Assembly: GCA_018714005.1 (NCBI GenBank)
Contig: DVOA01000012.1
Location: 1 to 27,014 of the forward strand
Direction: 5' to 3'
DNA: 27,014 bases
Source: Spyradomonas excrementavium
Lineage (GTDB): Bacteria > Cyanobacteriota > Vampirovibrionia > Gastranaerophilales > Gastranaerophilaceae
Shown: piece by piece, positions 6,812-12,345 of the stretch
Numbering within the stretch: the first letter of the stretch is position 1
How the letters are laid out: each line of letters starts with the position of its first letter
The notes under the pieces: model-generated
Seen by the model: only the letters and a program-made list of their open reading frames with translations
Database searches by the model: none
What the model was told of the DNA's origin: nothing
Program-made: the position numbers and the translations under genes

Positions 6812-7189
6812 TTACATTGTCGAATAAATTGTTTCAACCTGATTTAGTACTTCATACTGATTGTTAAAATCTCTGCGAATCTGTAAATAAACAGGAAAAC
6901 CATTAGCGTCAACTTTTCTGGTTTTCAAAAAGTCGCCGTAGCATACATTCTGATTATTACGCGTTCCTTGCCTAATATTGTTTTTGAGTCTTTGGTACTT
7001 TTTGAATTCTTTAATTGCAGTGCTTCCGGAGAACTTTCGTTCTCTCTCTCTGCCGCCCTTACTTATTACATAAACAAAGGTATGTGCAGTTCCGCACCCC
7101 TGACAAAATCCAAAGTCAACGCGTTTGTAATATCCGTTTGTATTAAAAACCAAACGGGTAACCCTGAGCCGTTCACCGCAACAATACAT
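6812..7189 (-). CDS. Unknown small protein with paired cysteines
   Basis: A 125-residue basic protein with ATG at 7189 preceded by GAGGATGG, a good ribosome binding site. Cys3-Cys4 and Cys29-x-x-Cys32 (FCQGCGTAH) could bind a metal ion as in a small zinc ribbon, but two CxxC pairs are not cleanly formed. Residues 45-80 are strongly basic (GGRERERKFSG, KEFKKYQRLKNNIR). The rest may be nucleic-acid binding. It lies in the accessory element on the same strand as the tail genes, separated from them by the repeat-filled gap. I do not recognise a family. Genes of this size and kind are typical of phage early or middle regions. Confidence 0.5.
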   Translation of the reverse strand: MYCCGERLRVTRLVFNTNGYYKRVDFGFCQGCGTAHTFVYVISKGGRERERKFSGSTAIKEFKKYQRLKNNIRQGTRNNQNVCYGDFLKTRKVDANGFPVYLQIRRDFNNQYEVLNQVETIYSTM

Positions 7190-7637
7190 AAACCATCCTC
7201 ATATAGACAACAACAAAGCCCTTTGTTACGGGAAAATTCCCGCTGGAAACCATAGCCCCGATCCGCCTCTTACGTGCAATTTAAGTCCGGTATTAGATTT
7301 CCAAGGCTAACTTTATTATAGCATTATTTTATTACGAACCGATATAAAATCACAAAATTGTTTACTTTACTTCATGAAGTTTTGTTAGTTTTCAGATAAA
7401 ATCTTTTTGAATGGCAAATGAGGCTGAAAATAGTAGAAACATGAAAAATTATCAGGCGTTTAATACTCATCTATGATTCAGGATTGCCCAGGTGGGGAAT
7501 TGAAACAAAAAGCGTTCATGATACGACCTAGGTTGACTTTTAAAAAGATTCATTCAGGTGTTTTCTTTTGCTGGAAATAGTGAATAATATTTAAAATGTA
7601 ATCATAATATTAAAGTCCGGCAATAAGGGAGCCAAAA
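7190..7637. other. AT-rich intergenic stretch with a minus-strand -10 box
   Basis: About 450 bases separate two divergent genes. On the minus strand a TATAAT is present at 7315-7320, upstream of the Cys-rich gene with a leader near 120 bases; no clear -35 box accompanies it. Short plus-strand frames at 7411 (21 codons) and 7473 (35 codons) lack ribosome binding sites, so I do not call them genes. Confidence 0.4.
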
Positions 7638-7988
7638 ATGTTGACGGAAGAAATGAAGCTTGCTGTGCTAAAACAAAAAGAATTAAGCACACTCAAGGAA
7701 TTAAATAAAAACCTATTTAGCATAAAAATGTTGTTAATTATCTTATTAGCTTCTCTGTTTATGCTCACATTTATATTAAGGATTGCCATATATTCAGCCG
7801 AAAACAAGACAGATATGAGGTACTTTGATTTAAAAGAAGCCACGGCGATTACACACAATATCTGGGTAGATGAGAGGACAGGAATGACCTTCAAAAATAA
7901 AGCAGAATACCAAGCTTATAAAGCCCATCAGCCAAGATACAAAAGAAAAAATTTATTTCAAAAATCTTTTCTATTTTTCGCCAAATAA
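7638..7988 (+). CDS. Unknown small single-pass membrane protein
   Basis: A 116-residue protein with AGGGAG 6-7 bases before ATG 7638. Residues 1-28 are a charged helix (KLAVLKQKELSTLKELNKNL), residues 31-53 are a clear membrane segment (MLLIILLASLFMLTFILRIA), and the rest is a soluble, basic part with a TFKNKAEYQAYK motif. The layout suggests an inner-membrane protein with a short cytoplasmic N-terminus. It ends one base before the convergent repressor gene, within the immunity region of the element, where superinfection-exclusion genes are often found. That role is only a possibility. Confidence 0.55.
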   Translation: MLTEEMKLAVLKQKELSTLKELNKNLFSIKMLLIILLASLFMLTFILRIAIYSAENKTDMRYFDLKEATAITHNIWVDERTGMTFKNKAEYQAYKAHQPRYKRKNLFQKSFLFFAK

Positions 7989-7989
7989 C

Positions 7990-8562
7990 TTATTTCTTGT
8001 TTTTTATAAATTTTAAAAATTCTTCCCGCTCTGCTGCAGACATAGAATCAAATGTTTGTTTTTGGTTTTGTAGTGATTTCTCAAGTTTATCAAACAAACC
8101 TTTCTCATCGTAGCGTAAGTCATCTATGCTTACTTCAAAATTTGATTTTATTTTGTCGTATATTTCTAAAGTAAAATCTAAACGACCTGTAACAAGCCCA
8201 AGATAATCATCAACAGAAGTATGCAAAATCTCAGCCATCTCCTCGTTGGATTTACCATTAAATTTTTGCACAAGATATAAGTTTCTACCTTGATTCAACG
8301 TCATAGCCTTAACATCTAAAAATCTTGATGGGATTTGGGCAGGTTTTATTTCTTGTTCCAAAAACATTGCCCCCTCTCCTGTCAGCAGCCAATTCGCATT
8401 GATATTATACAACTGTATGATAGAAAAAATTTCTTCTGCCCGTATTTCTCGTCTTCCAGTTTCGTAATACCAGTAGCCATTTTTTGATAGGTTGAGAGAA
8501 TCGGCCATTTCTTGCTGACTTAAATTGAAATATTCTCTTACTTGTTTAAGCCTTTTATACAT
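7990..8562 (-). CDS. Phage-type repressor with two HTH units
   Basis: I start the protein at ATG 8562 (MYKRLKQVREYFNLSQQEMA; 190 residues) because AAAGGA lies about 9 bases upstream; an extension to 8613 would overlap the palindrome. Residues 1-62 form a standard XRE/Cro-CI helix-turn-helix (LSQQEMADSLNLSKNGYWYY), followed by the NANWLLTGEG ending typical of phage repressors. Residues 95-150 look like a second, diverged unit of the same fold (KSNEEMAEILHTSVDDYLGL, then FEVSIDDL). There is no S24/LexA-type peptidase domain, so self-cleavage on DNA damage is not expected. It faces the 47-residue ribbon-helix-helix gene across a perfect palindrome, as in a lysogeny switch. Confidence 0.8.
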   Translation of the reverse strand: MYKRLKQVREYFNLSQQEMADSLNLSKNGYWYYETGRREIRAEEIFSIIQLYNINANWLLTGEGAMFLEQEIKPAQIPSRFLDVKAMTLNQGRNLYLVQKFNGKSNEEMAEILHTSVDDYLGLVTGRLDFTLEIYDKIKSNFEVSIDDLRYDEKGLFDKLEKSLQNQKQTFDSMSAAEREEFLKFIKNKK

Positions 8563-8600
8563 ATATTTTAGTCCTTTATTAAAAAATATTAACTCAGGTA

Positions 8601-8629
8601 TTGACATAATCACACAAATGTGTGATTAT
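8601..8629 (+). promoter_or_regulatory. Promoter overlapped by a perfect palindromic operator
   Basis: TTGACA at 8601-8606 is followed, after 17 bases, by GATTAT at 8624-8629, a fair -35/-10 pair reading toward the ribbon-helix-helix gene. A perfect palindrome (ATAATCACAC, AAAT, GTGTGATTAT) occupies 8606-8629, so a protein bound there would block the promoter. Its position between divergent regulators suggests binding by the repressor, the ribbon-helix-helix protein, or both. Which of them binds is inference. Confidence 0.65.
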
Positions 8630-8665
8630 TATTTTACCAAACATTAGACAAGGAATCTAATATTT

Positions 8666-8809
8666 ATGGACAGATTTAATTTTGAATTGCCAAAAGATTT
8701 AAAACTTTCTTTTAACTTAATCGCTATCAGAAAAAATAAATATATGGCAGACATAGTTAGAGAATTAATTTCTGACTATGTAGAAAAAAATACTGAGCAA
8801 GTAGCTTAA
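8666..8809 (+). CDS. 47-residue ribbon-helix-helix (Arc/CopG-like) DNA-binding protein
   Basis: ATG 8666 opens 47 codons to TAA at 8807-8809. The sequence begins MDRFNFELPKDLKLSFNLIA, an amphipathic beta strand followed by helix 1; then RKNKYMADIVRELISDYVEKN gives the turn and helix 2. This is the usual size and order of Arc/CopG-type ribbon-helix-helix proteins, which dimerise and bind palindromic operators with the N-terminal strand. AAGGA lies about 12 bases upstream, a slightly long spacing. The gene is driven away from the repressor gene by the palindrome-covered promoter, the place of a cro-like or antirepressor gene. Confidence 0.7.
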   Translation: MDRFNFELPKDLKLSFNLIAIRKNKYMADIVRELISDYVEKNTEQVA

Positions 8810-8831
8810 TTAAGCTTCCTCCTCAGTATTT
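8788..8831 (+). terminator. Probable transcription terminator
   Basis: AAATACTGAG at 8788-8797 pairs with CTCAGTATTT at 8822-8831, and the loop holds a second palindrome, AGCTTAATTAAGCT (8803-8816). Short T-rich sequence follows. The stop codon of the ribbon-helix-helix gene lies inside the structure. It would limit read-through from the immunity promoter. Confidence 0.45.
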
Positions 8832-9051
8832 TATCCTTAAACCAATTTTACTAAAAAAGCATTTCAAACGCAAGAGAAATACTCTATTTGGCGTGTTGTT
8901 TTGCTGCGCATAATCATACATTGAGATTTAGAAAACAAATAAATTTTACAGCCGCGGCAGGATATTGCACAAGGCACGGGGCAAGACGTCCAACAACTTA
9001 AATTGCACATTGACAATTGAATAACATAAAACGACCGGCTGAGCCTCGACG

Positions 9052-9190
9052 GATAAGAACGAAATCACTTATCGGCAGTCGCTAAAGGCAGGCAAAAAAC
9101 GGCGTGTGATTTCAGCGGATTTTCGGACGTGAAGAAAATCCAAGACAAGAACTTTTATTTCAGGGCTGCACGTTAAAAGCGTGACAGCCC
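9052..9190 (+). ncRNA. Candidate structured RNA or cis element
   Basis: Three stems can be drawn. GATAAG 9052-9057 pairs with CTTATC 9068-9073, and competes with AAATCAC 9062-9068 pairing to GTGATTT 9106-9112. GGATTTTC 9117-9124 pairs with GAAAATCC 9134-9141. GGGCTGCACG 9163-9172 pairs with CGTGACAGCCC 9180-9190 with one bulged A. Whether it is transcribed is unknown; it could also be a replication or packaging signal. I recognise no known RNA family. Confidence 0.35.
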
Positions 9191-9282
9191 ACCAATAAAG
9201 GTTTTTAACCCAATAAATCCTAATCTCGTACGGGACGGCGACGGAGCAGGGGGTGGGGCAAAAGAGAAAGAAACAGATATTA

Positions 9283-9323
9283 GAAAAAGAAAAAGAGAAA
9301 GAGAAAGAGAAAGAGAAAGAAAC
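9283..9323 (+). repeat. GAGAAA hexanucleotide tandem repeat in a purine tract
   Basis: Four exact GAGAAA units occupy 9295-9318, flanked by related AAGAAAAA and GAAA sequence. The tract lies about 65-90 bases before the start of the next gene, so changes in repeat number would alter its leader. Confidence 0.7.
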
Positions 9324-9386
9324 AGCAGAACCGCTGTTTAAAGTTTATTAAGAAGTAAAACTCAATTTAACAAAAAGGAGTATACA

Positions 9387-9704
9387 ATGTTCAAAAAACT
9401 CTGGCACTGGCTTAATCAAGCCAGATATTTCGATGTAGACATGCCTTTGTGGGTTTTCCGGCCGATGAACAGGTTTTATCAGAGAATGAACCGTGAGGCA
9501 TTGGTCGCAGAGGCAAGAATTAGAATGGAAAAGATGAAAGAAGATATGTTGAGAAAGCGTATCATTGACTATTACGAAACAATTAGCTTCGGGAAAATAG
9601 ATATCCCGCCTTTTCTTCTGGCAGAAAAAGAAATCGCCAGATTAAAGCAAAACGGCGATTTCCAAAGGCTGGTCAGTAAAGCAATGGAAGACGATGTCGC
9701 ATAA
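9387..9704 (+). CDS. Unknown small basic protein of the element
   Basis: A 105-residue protein with an excellent ribosome binding site (AAGGAG, 7 bases before ATG 9387). The N-terminal part is aromatic (LWHWLNQARYFDVDMPLWVF), followed by a long charged helix (EARIRMEKMKEDMLRKRI). No signal peptide or membrane segment is evident, and I know no family. It lies upstream of the replication-type gene and in the same direction, so it belongs to the plus-strand early block of the element. A hairpin with a T-run separates it from that gene. Confidence 0.55.
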   Translation: MFKKLWHWLNQARYFDVDMPLWVFRPMNRFYQRMNREALVAEARIRMEKMKEDMLRKRIIDYYETISFGKIDIPPFLLAEKEIARLKQNGDFQRLVSKAMEDDVA

Positions 9705-9714
9705 TGGAAAAATT

Positions 9715-9755
9715 CTTGAAATACGGACGCTGCGCTCCCTTTTGGGCGTGAGCTC
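9715..9755 (-). repeat. GC-rich palindromic module, partial copy 3 (inverted)
   Basis: Its reverse complement begins near GAGCTCACGCCCA and ends CGTCCGTATTTCAAG, matching the right half of the module at 10424-10510 (GGCTCACGCCCA to CGTCCGATTTCAAG). Like other copies, it starts within about 15 bases of a gene's stop codon. Confidence 0.55.
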
Positions 9756-9836
9756 TCAGCTGGACTATAAATCTTTCTGCAAAAAAAGAACAACCAAAAG
9801 AAGAACCGGAAATAATATATTAAATAATTAACCCTT

Positions 9837-9866
9837 GAGGCGCAGTTGATTGCGCCTCTTTTCTTT
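9837..9866 (+). terminator. Rho-independent terminator
   Basis: GAGGCGCA, a 6-base loop, TGCGCCTC and then TTTTCTTT make a textbook intrinsic terminator. It lies just 17 bases before the ATG at 9883, so it would stop transcripts from the previous gene. The next gene then needs read-through, or this works as an attenuator. Confidence 0.75.
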
Positions 9867-9882
9867 AAAAAAGGAAACAATT

Positions 9883-10338
9883 ATGGCAAAACGATTCTAC
9901 GACAGCAACAAGTATGAAAAAGCCTGGTTCCGGAACCTGTCGCCGGACTTGAAATGTGTTTATGATTATTGTATCTGTGTGTGCAATCATGCGGGTATTT
10001 TGAGCATAGATATTGAGGATATGGTATTTCGTATAAAGCCCGCAACGGCTTTGAGCCTTGAATTGATTCAGGAAACGTTTAAGGACAAGTTTGTTTTTTT
10101 GACAGAAAACAAGATATTCATTCCGAAATTCATTTACTGGCAGTACAAGAACGAGCTCACTCCGAGCAATCCTGTTCATCGTTGCGTGTACGGGTTGTTC
10201 AAGGAGAACGGCATAAGGATTGAGCCGTTTCTTGCGCAGTATGTGCTTGAGGAGGATTTTGAGAACTGGGTGGATTTATTGCGGAAGATGAAAGAGGATG
10301 GTTTGTCTTACAAAGAGCTGCTAAAGTCGCGGAAATAG
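9883..10338 (+). CDS. Phage replication-type protein (winged-helix N-terminal domain)
   Basis: I chose ATG 9883 (151 residues) because AAGGA lies 7 bases upstream; the upstream frame runs through the terminator hairpin. The opening AKRFYDSNKYEKAWFRNLSP, then a helix with YDYCICVCNHAGI and DIEDMVFRI, matches the N-terminal domain of many small phage replication/replisome-organiser proteins that begin with a KRF...KPWFR..SP motif. The remainder has the KFIYWQYKNEL element common after that domain. The C-terminus is short, with no DnaD-like or ATPase domain visible, so it may be a minimal form. Position just upstream of the excisionase and integrase genes fits an early replication role. Confidence 0.55.
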   Translation: MAKRFYDSNKYEKAWFRNLSPDLKCVYDYCICVCNHAGILSIDIEDMVFRIKPATALSLELIQETFKDKFVFLTENKIFIPKFIYWQYKNELTPSNPVHRCVYGLFKENGIRIEPFLAQYVLEEDFENWVDLLRKMKEDGLSYKELLKSRK

Positions 10339-10535
10339 CGAAATCGGACGGGGCTGGAGCGTTAGCGAACGCCCCTTGCGAGCGGAAACCGCGCTTTTCG
10401 CGAGCGTCCGTATTTCAAGAGGCGAAATCGGACGGGCACGCCGCGGCTGTAAGCCCCAGTGCCCCTGCGGAGGGCTCACGCCCAGGGAGCCCGTAGCGTC
10501 CGATTTCAAGAGGCGAAATCGGACGCGGAATCAGA
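10338..10535 (+). repeat. GC-rich palindromic modules, tandem copies 4a and 4b plus a partial third
   Basis: Module 4a (about 10338-10419) starts GCGAAATCGGACGGGGCTGG and ends CGTCCGTATTTCAAG. Module 4b (10420-10510) starts AGGCGAAATCGGACGGGCAC and ends CGTCCGATTTCAAG. A third start, AGGCGAAATCGGACG, follows at once. Each module has complementary ends, so it can fold into a hairpin about 80-90 bases long. The array begins at the stop codon of the replication-type gene. Confidence 0.8.
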
Positions 10536-10591
10536 CGCTTGCCAACTAATTACAAAAAGTCATGAAGTTATTTTAAAAACCGGAGGTAAAA

Positions 10592-10777
10592 ATGTCGAAC
10601 ATTGTACAAATAAACAAGAATGAAACACCAAATGATTTAATGACATTCAAAGAATTTGCCGAAAAGTATGGACTTTGCACATCTTATCTGTACAAACTTT
10701 TTTATGCAGGCAAAATAAAACGCCACAAACGGGGCTACTGGAAAATTTCAGAAAAAGAAACTTTAAAAGCAATGTAG
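10592..10777 (+). CDS. Excisionase-like small HTH protein
   Basis: A 61-residue protein with a perfect GGAGG 6 bases before ATG 10592. Residues 17-61 read as a MerR/AlpA-like winged helix: MTFKEFAEKYGLCTSYLYKL, then a short wing KRHKRGYWKIS. This is the usual form of phage excisionases and of DNA-binding helix-17 family proteins. It lies 10 bases upstream of the tyrosine recombinase and is clearly co-transcribed, so I infer it sets the direction of recombination. An AlpA-like transcription factor is the alternative. Confidence 0.7.
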   Translation: MSNIVQINKNETPNDLMTFKEFAEKYGLCTSYLYKLFYAGKIKRHKRGYWKISEKETLKAM

Positions 10778-10787
10778 GATTAATAAA

Positions 10788-11942
10788 ATGGCAGGAATAA
10801 GCAAGAAAAGAATTAAAACTAAAAAAGGATACATCACAAAATATACAATTACTTATCGTGATGTATTCGGAAAGCAGCATACATCCGGCGTTTATGAGAC
10901 TTTGAAAGAAGCTAAAAAACACTTATACAAATTTGAAGAAATAAAACCGGATAGCAACGAAATCCTCTTAGAGCAAATATATAAGCTGTTTTTAGACAAA
11001 GCGAAAACAAAATATGCGCAATCTACTTATGATACGTACAATACTTATTATAAAAAATATTTGCAGGAAATAAAAAAAATTAAATACAACAAAATAACAT
11101 CTATCGCATTGCAAAGTTTTTTCGATGATTTAGAAAAAAGCTCCTCGCCTTTTGTTGCACAGCACGTTTTAAAACTATCAAGGGCAGCATGTAACTATGC
11201 AAAAAAACACAAGATAATCAAACATAACATTTTTGAGGAAGTTGAAAAAATCAACCTGCCCAAGTCAGATATTAATCATTTAACAGTTAATGAATTACAA
11301 ATGATTCTGGAAGAATGCAAAAAATCTTACCCGGAGTATTATGTTTTGCTATATACATTCATTGGCACGGGAGCAAGAGAGGGTGAAATATTTGCATTGA
11401 TCAAAGATGATTTTGACGAAAAGGAGGGCACTTTAACTATTAGCAAACAATACACTCAAAGGCGCCTCGTATTAAATACAAAAACAGAAGATTCAAAAAG
11501 AAAAATTTTTCTGTTTGATGAATTGAAACAAGAAATCAAAAAGCATATTGAGAAATCCGATGATAAATGCGCGCTTTTATTTCCGAACAAATCGGGTGGT
11601 TACATAGATGCAGCAAATTTCAGAAAACGTTTTTTTTACAATCTTCTTAAACTTTGCGGAATAAACAAAAGAGTACGATTACATGATTTAAGGGGCTCAT
11701 ATATTGATATGGTGCTATCCAGCGGATTATCTGTAAAATTTGCACAAAATCAGGTGGGTCACGCCAGAGCAGAAACAACGCTGAATATTTACGCCCGCAA
11801 TAATGGAGATATGGTCAAAAACGCAACTGAAAGGCTAAACAATATCTTCCAAAAATGTGAGCAAAATGTGAGCATAAAAGAAAAAAGAGGTGATTCTAAA
11901 ATTATATCCTTTCCCCGAAAAACAAGTGAGGAAAGAATATAA
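10788..11942 (+). CDS. Tyrosine recombinase / prophage integrase
   Basis: A 384-residue phage integrase. Residues 10-50 form an Arm-type DNA-binding domain (GYITKYTITYRDVFGKQ). Residues 58-150 form the SAM-like core-binding domain. The catalytic domain covers about 165-355, with Arg197 (GAREGE), Lys232 (NTKTEDSK), His299 and Arg302 (HDLRGS), His325 (VGHARAETT) and the nucleophile Tyr335 (NIYAR), so all active-site residues are present. AGGA lies 8 bases before ATG 10788. The gene ends 94 bases from the 3' end of tRNA-Pro and its stop codon touches a direct repeat of that tRNA end, so I infer that it integrates the element at this tRNA. Confidence 0.92.
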   Translation: MAGISKKRIKTKKGYITKYTITYRDVFGKQHTSGVYETLKEAKKHLYKFEEIKPDSNEILLEQIYKLFLDKAKTKYAQSTYDTYNTYYKKYLQEIKKIKYNKITSIALQSFFDDLEKSSSPFVAQHVLKLSRAACNYAKKHKIIKHNIFEEVEKINLPKSDINHLTVNELQMILEECKKSYPEYYVLLYTFIGTGAREGEIFALIKDDFDEKEGTLTISKQYTQRRLVLNTKTEDSKRKIFLFDELKQEIKKHIEKSDDKCALLFPNKSGGYIDAANFRKRFFYNLLKLCGINKRVRLHDLRGSYIDMVLSSGLSVKFAQNQVGHARAETTLNIYARNNGDMVKNATERLNNIFQKCEQNVSIKEKRGDSKIISFPRKTSEERI

Positions 11943-11960
11943 AAAAATCGGAACGACAGG
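11941..11960. repeat. Direct repeat of the tRNA-Pro 3' end (att-like)
   Basis: The 20 bases AAAAAAATCGGAACGACAGG are repeated exactly at 12029-12048, where they cover the last 13 bases of the tRNA gene and 7 bases beyond. The copy starts at the integrase stop codon. It may be an old attachment core or part of the integrase arm sites. Confidence 0.7.
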
Positions 11961-11994
11961 CGAGGCGCAGCCTCTGCGGCTTGTCCGCATTAAA

Positions 11995-12008
11995 GTTCAA
12001 ATCCTGTC
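11995..12008 (+). repeat. Inverted copy of the tRNA-Pro T-arm
   Basis: GTTCAAATCCTGTC here is the exact reverse complement of 12043-12056, the T-arm of tRNA-Pro. It lies in the 75 bases between the att-like repeat and the tRNA. It looks like the 3' end of a second, plus-strand tRNA fragment, but no full tRNA can be folded. Confidence 0.6.
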
Positions 12009-12035
12009 CTTCTGGTGTGTTTATAATAAAAAAAA

Positions 12036-12098
<63 letters not shown>

Positions 12099-12109
<11 letters not shown>

Positions 12110-12283
12110 ATTTTTTTGCATTTTATTCAATTTTCAAAGTCTTCTTATCTTCGGGACTAGCGCAGCTAGCCCCTCCTTCTCGCACGATACTTAATCGTGC
12201 TCGCGGAGTCCTTGCTACGTCCCGATTTTTTGCATTTTATTCAATTTTCAAAGTCTTCTTATCTTCGGGACTAGCGCAGCTAC
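12099..12283. repeat. Tandem duplication next to the tRNA-Pro 5' end
   Basis: A 69-70 base unit occurs at 12099-12168 and 12214-12282, nearly identical. It starts with the last 10 or so bases of the tRNA 5' end (minus strand), continues through AT-rich flank (GCATTTTATTCAATTTTCAA), and ends with TCGGGACTAGCGCAGCTA, an inverted copy of the tRNA 5' end lacking one base. Between the units is a hairpin, GCACGAT (12182-12188) with ATCGTGC (12194-12200). No protein gene lies here. Confidence 0.75.
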
Positions 12284-12345
12284 CCCCTCAATATAAGGCT
12301 TAATTGCTTATTCATTTTAAACAAAAGAAATCCGTTTTTCAAGTC

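Larger units (their letters stand above)
8832..9386. other. Non-coding stretch with strong secondary structure and a purine tract
   Basis: No credible gene lies in these 555 bases: stops occur in all plus frames and nothing long reads on the minus strand. The part 9050-9190 is rich in inverted repeats (separate entry). A purine-rich run occupies about 9261-9323. The segment from 8950 to 9015 has moderate GC and two AATTGCACA/TATTGCACA-like words, without an evident function. Confidence 0.45.

Noticed and set aside
6401..6847. 148-codon frame over the GC-rich modules
   Set aside because: Its length comes from the stop-poor GC-rich repeats, and similar frames appear over the other repeat copies.
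7411..7580. Two short plus-strand frames (21 and 35 codons)
   Set aside because: No ribosome binding sites and no recognisable composition.
9010..9040. TTGACA at 9010-9015 as a -35 box for a structured RNA
   Set aside because: No acceptable -10 hexamer lies at 16-18 bases; the sequence there is GACCGG.
9295..9318. Possible CRISPR-like or regulatory array of GAGAAA units
   Set aside because: Six-base units without spacers are a simple sequence repeat. No CRISPR array or cas gene was seen anywhere in the window.
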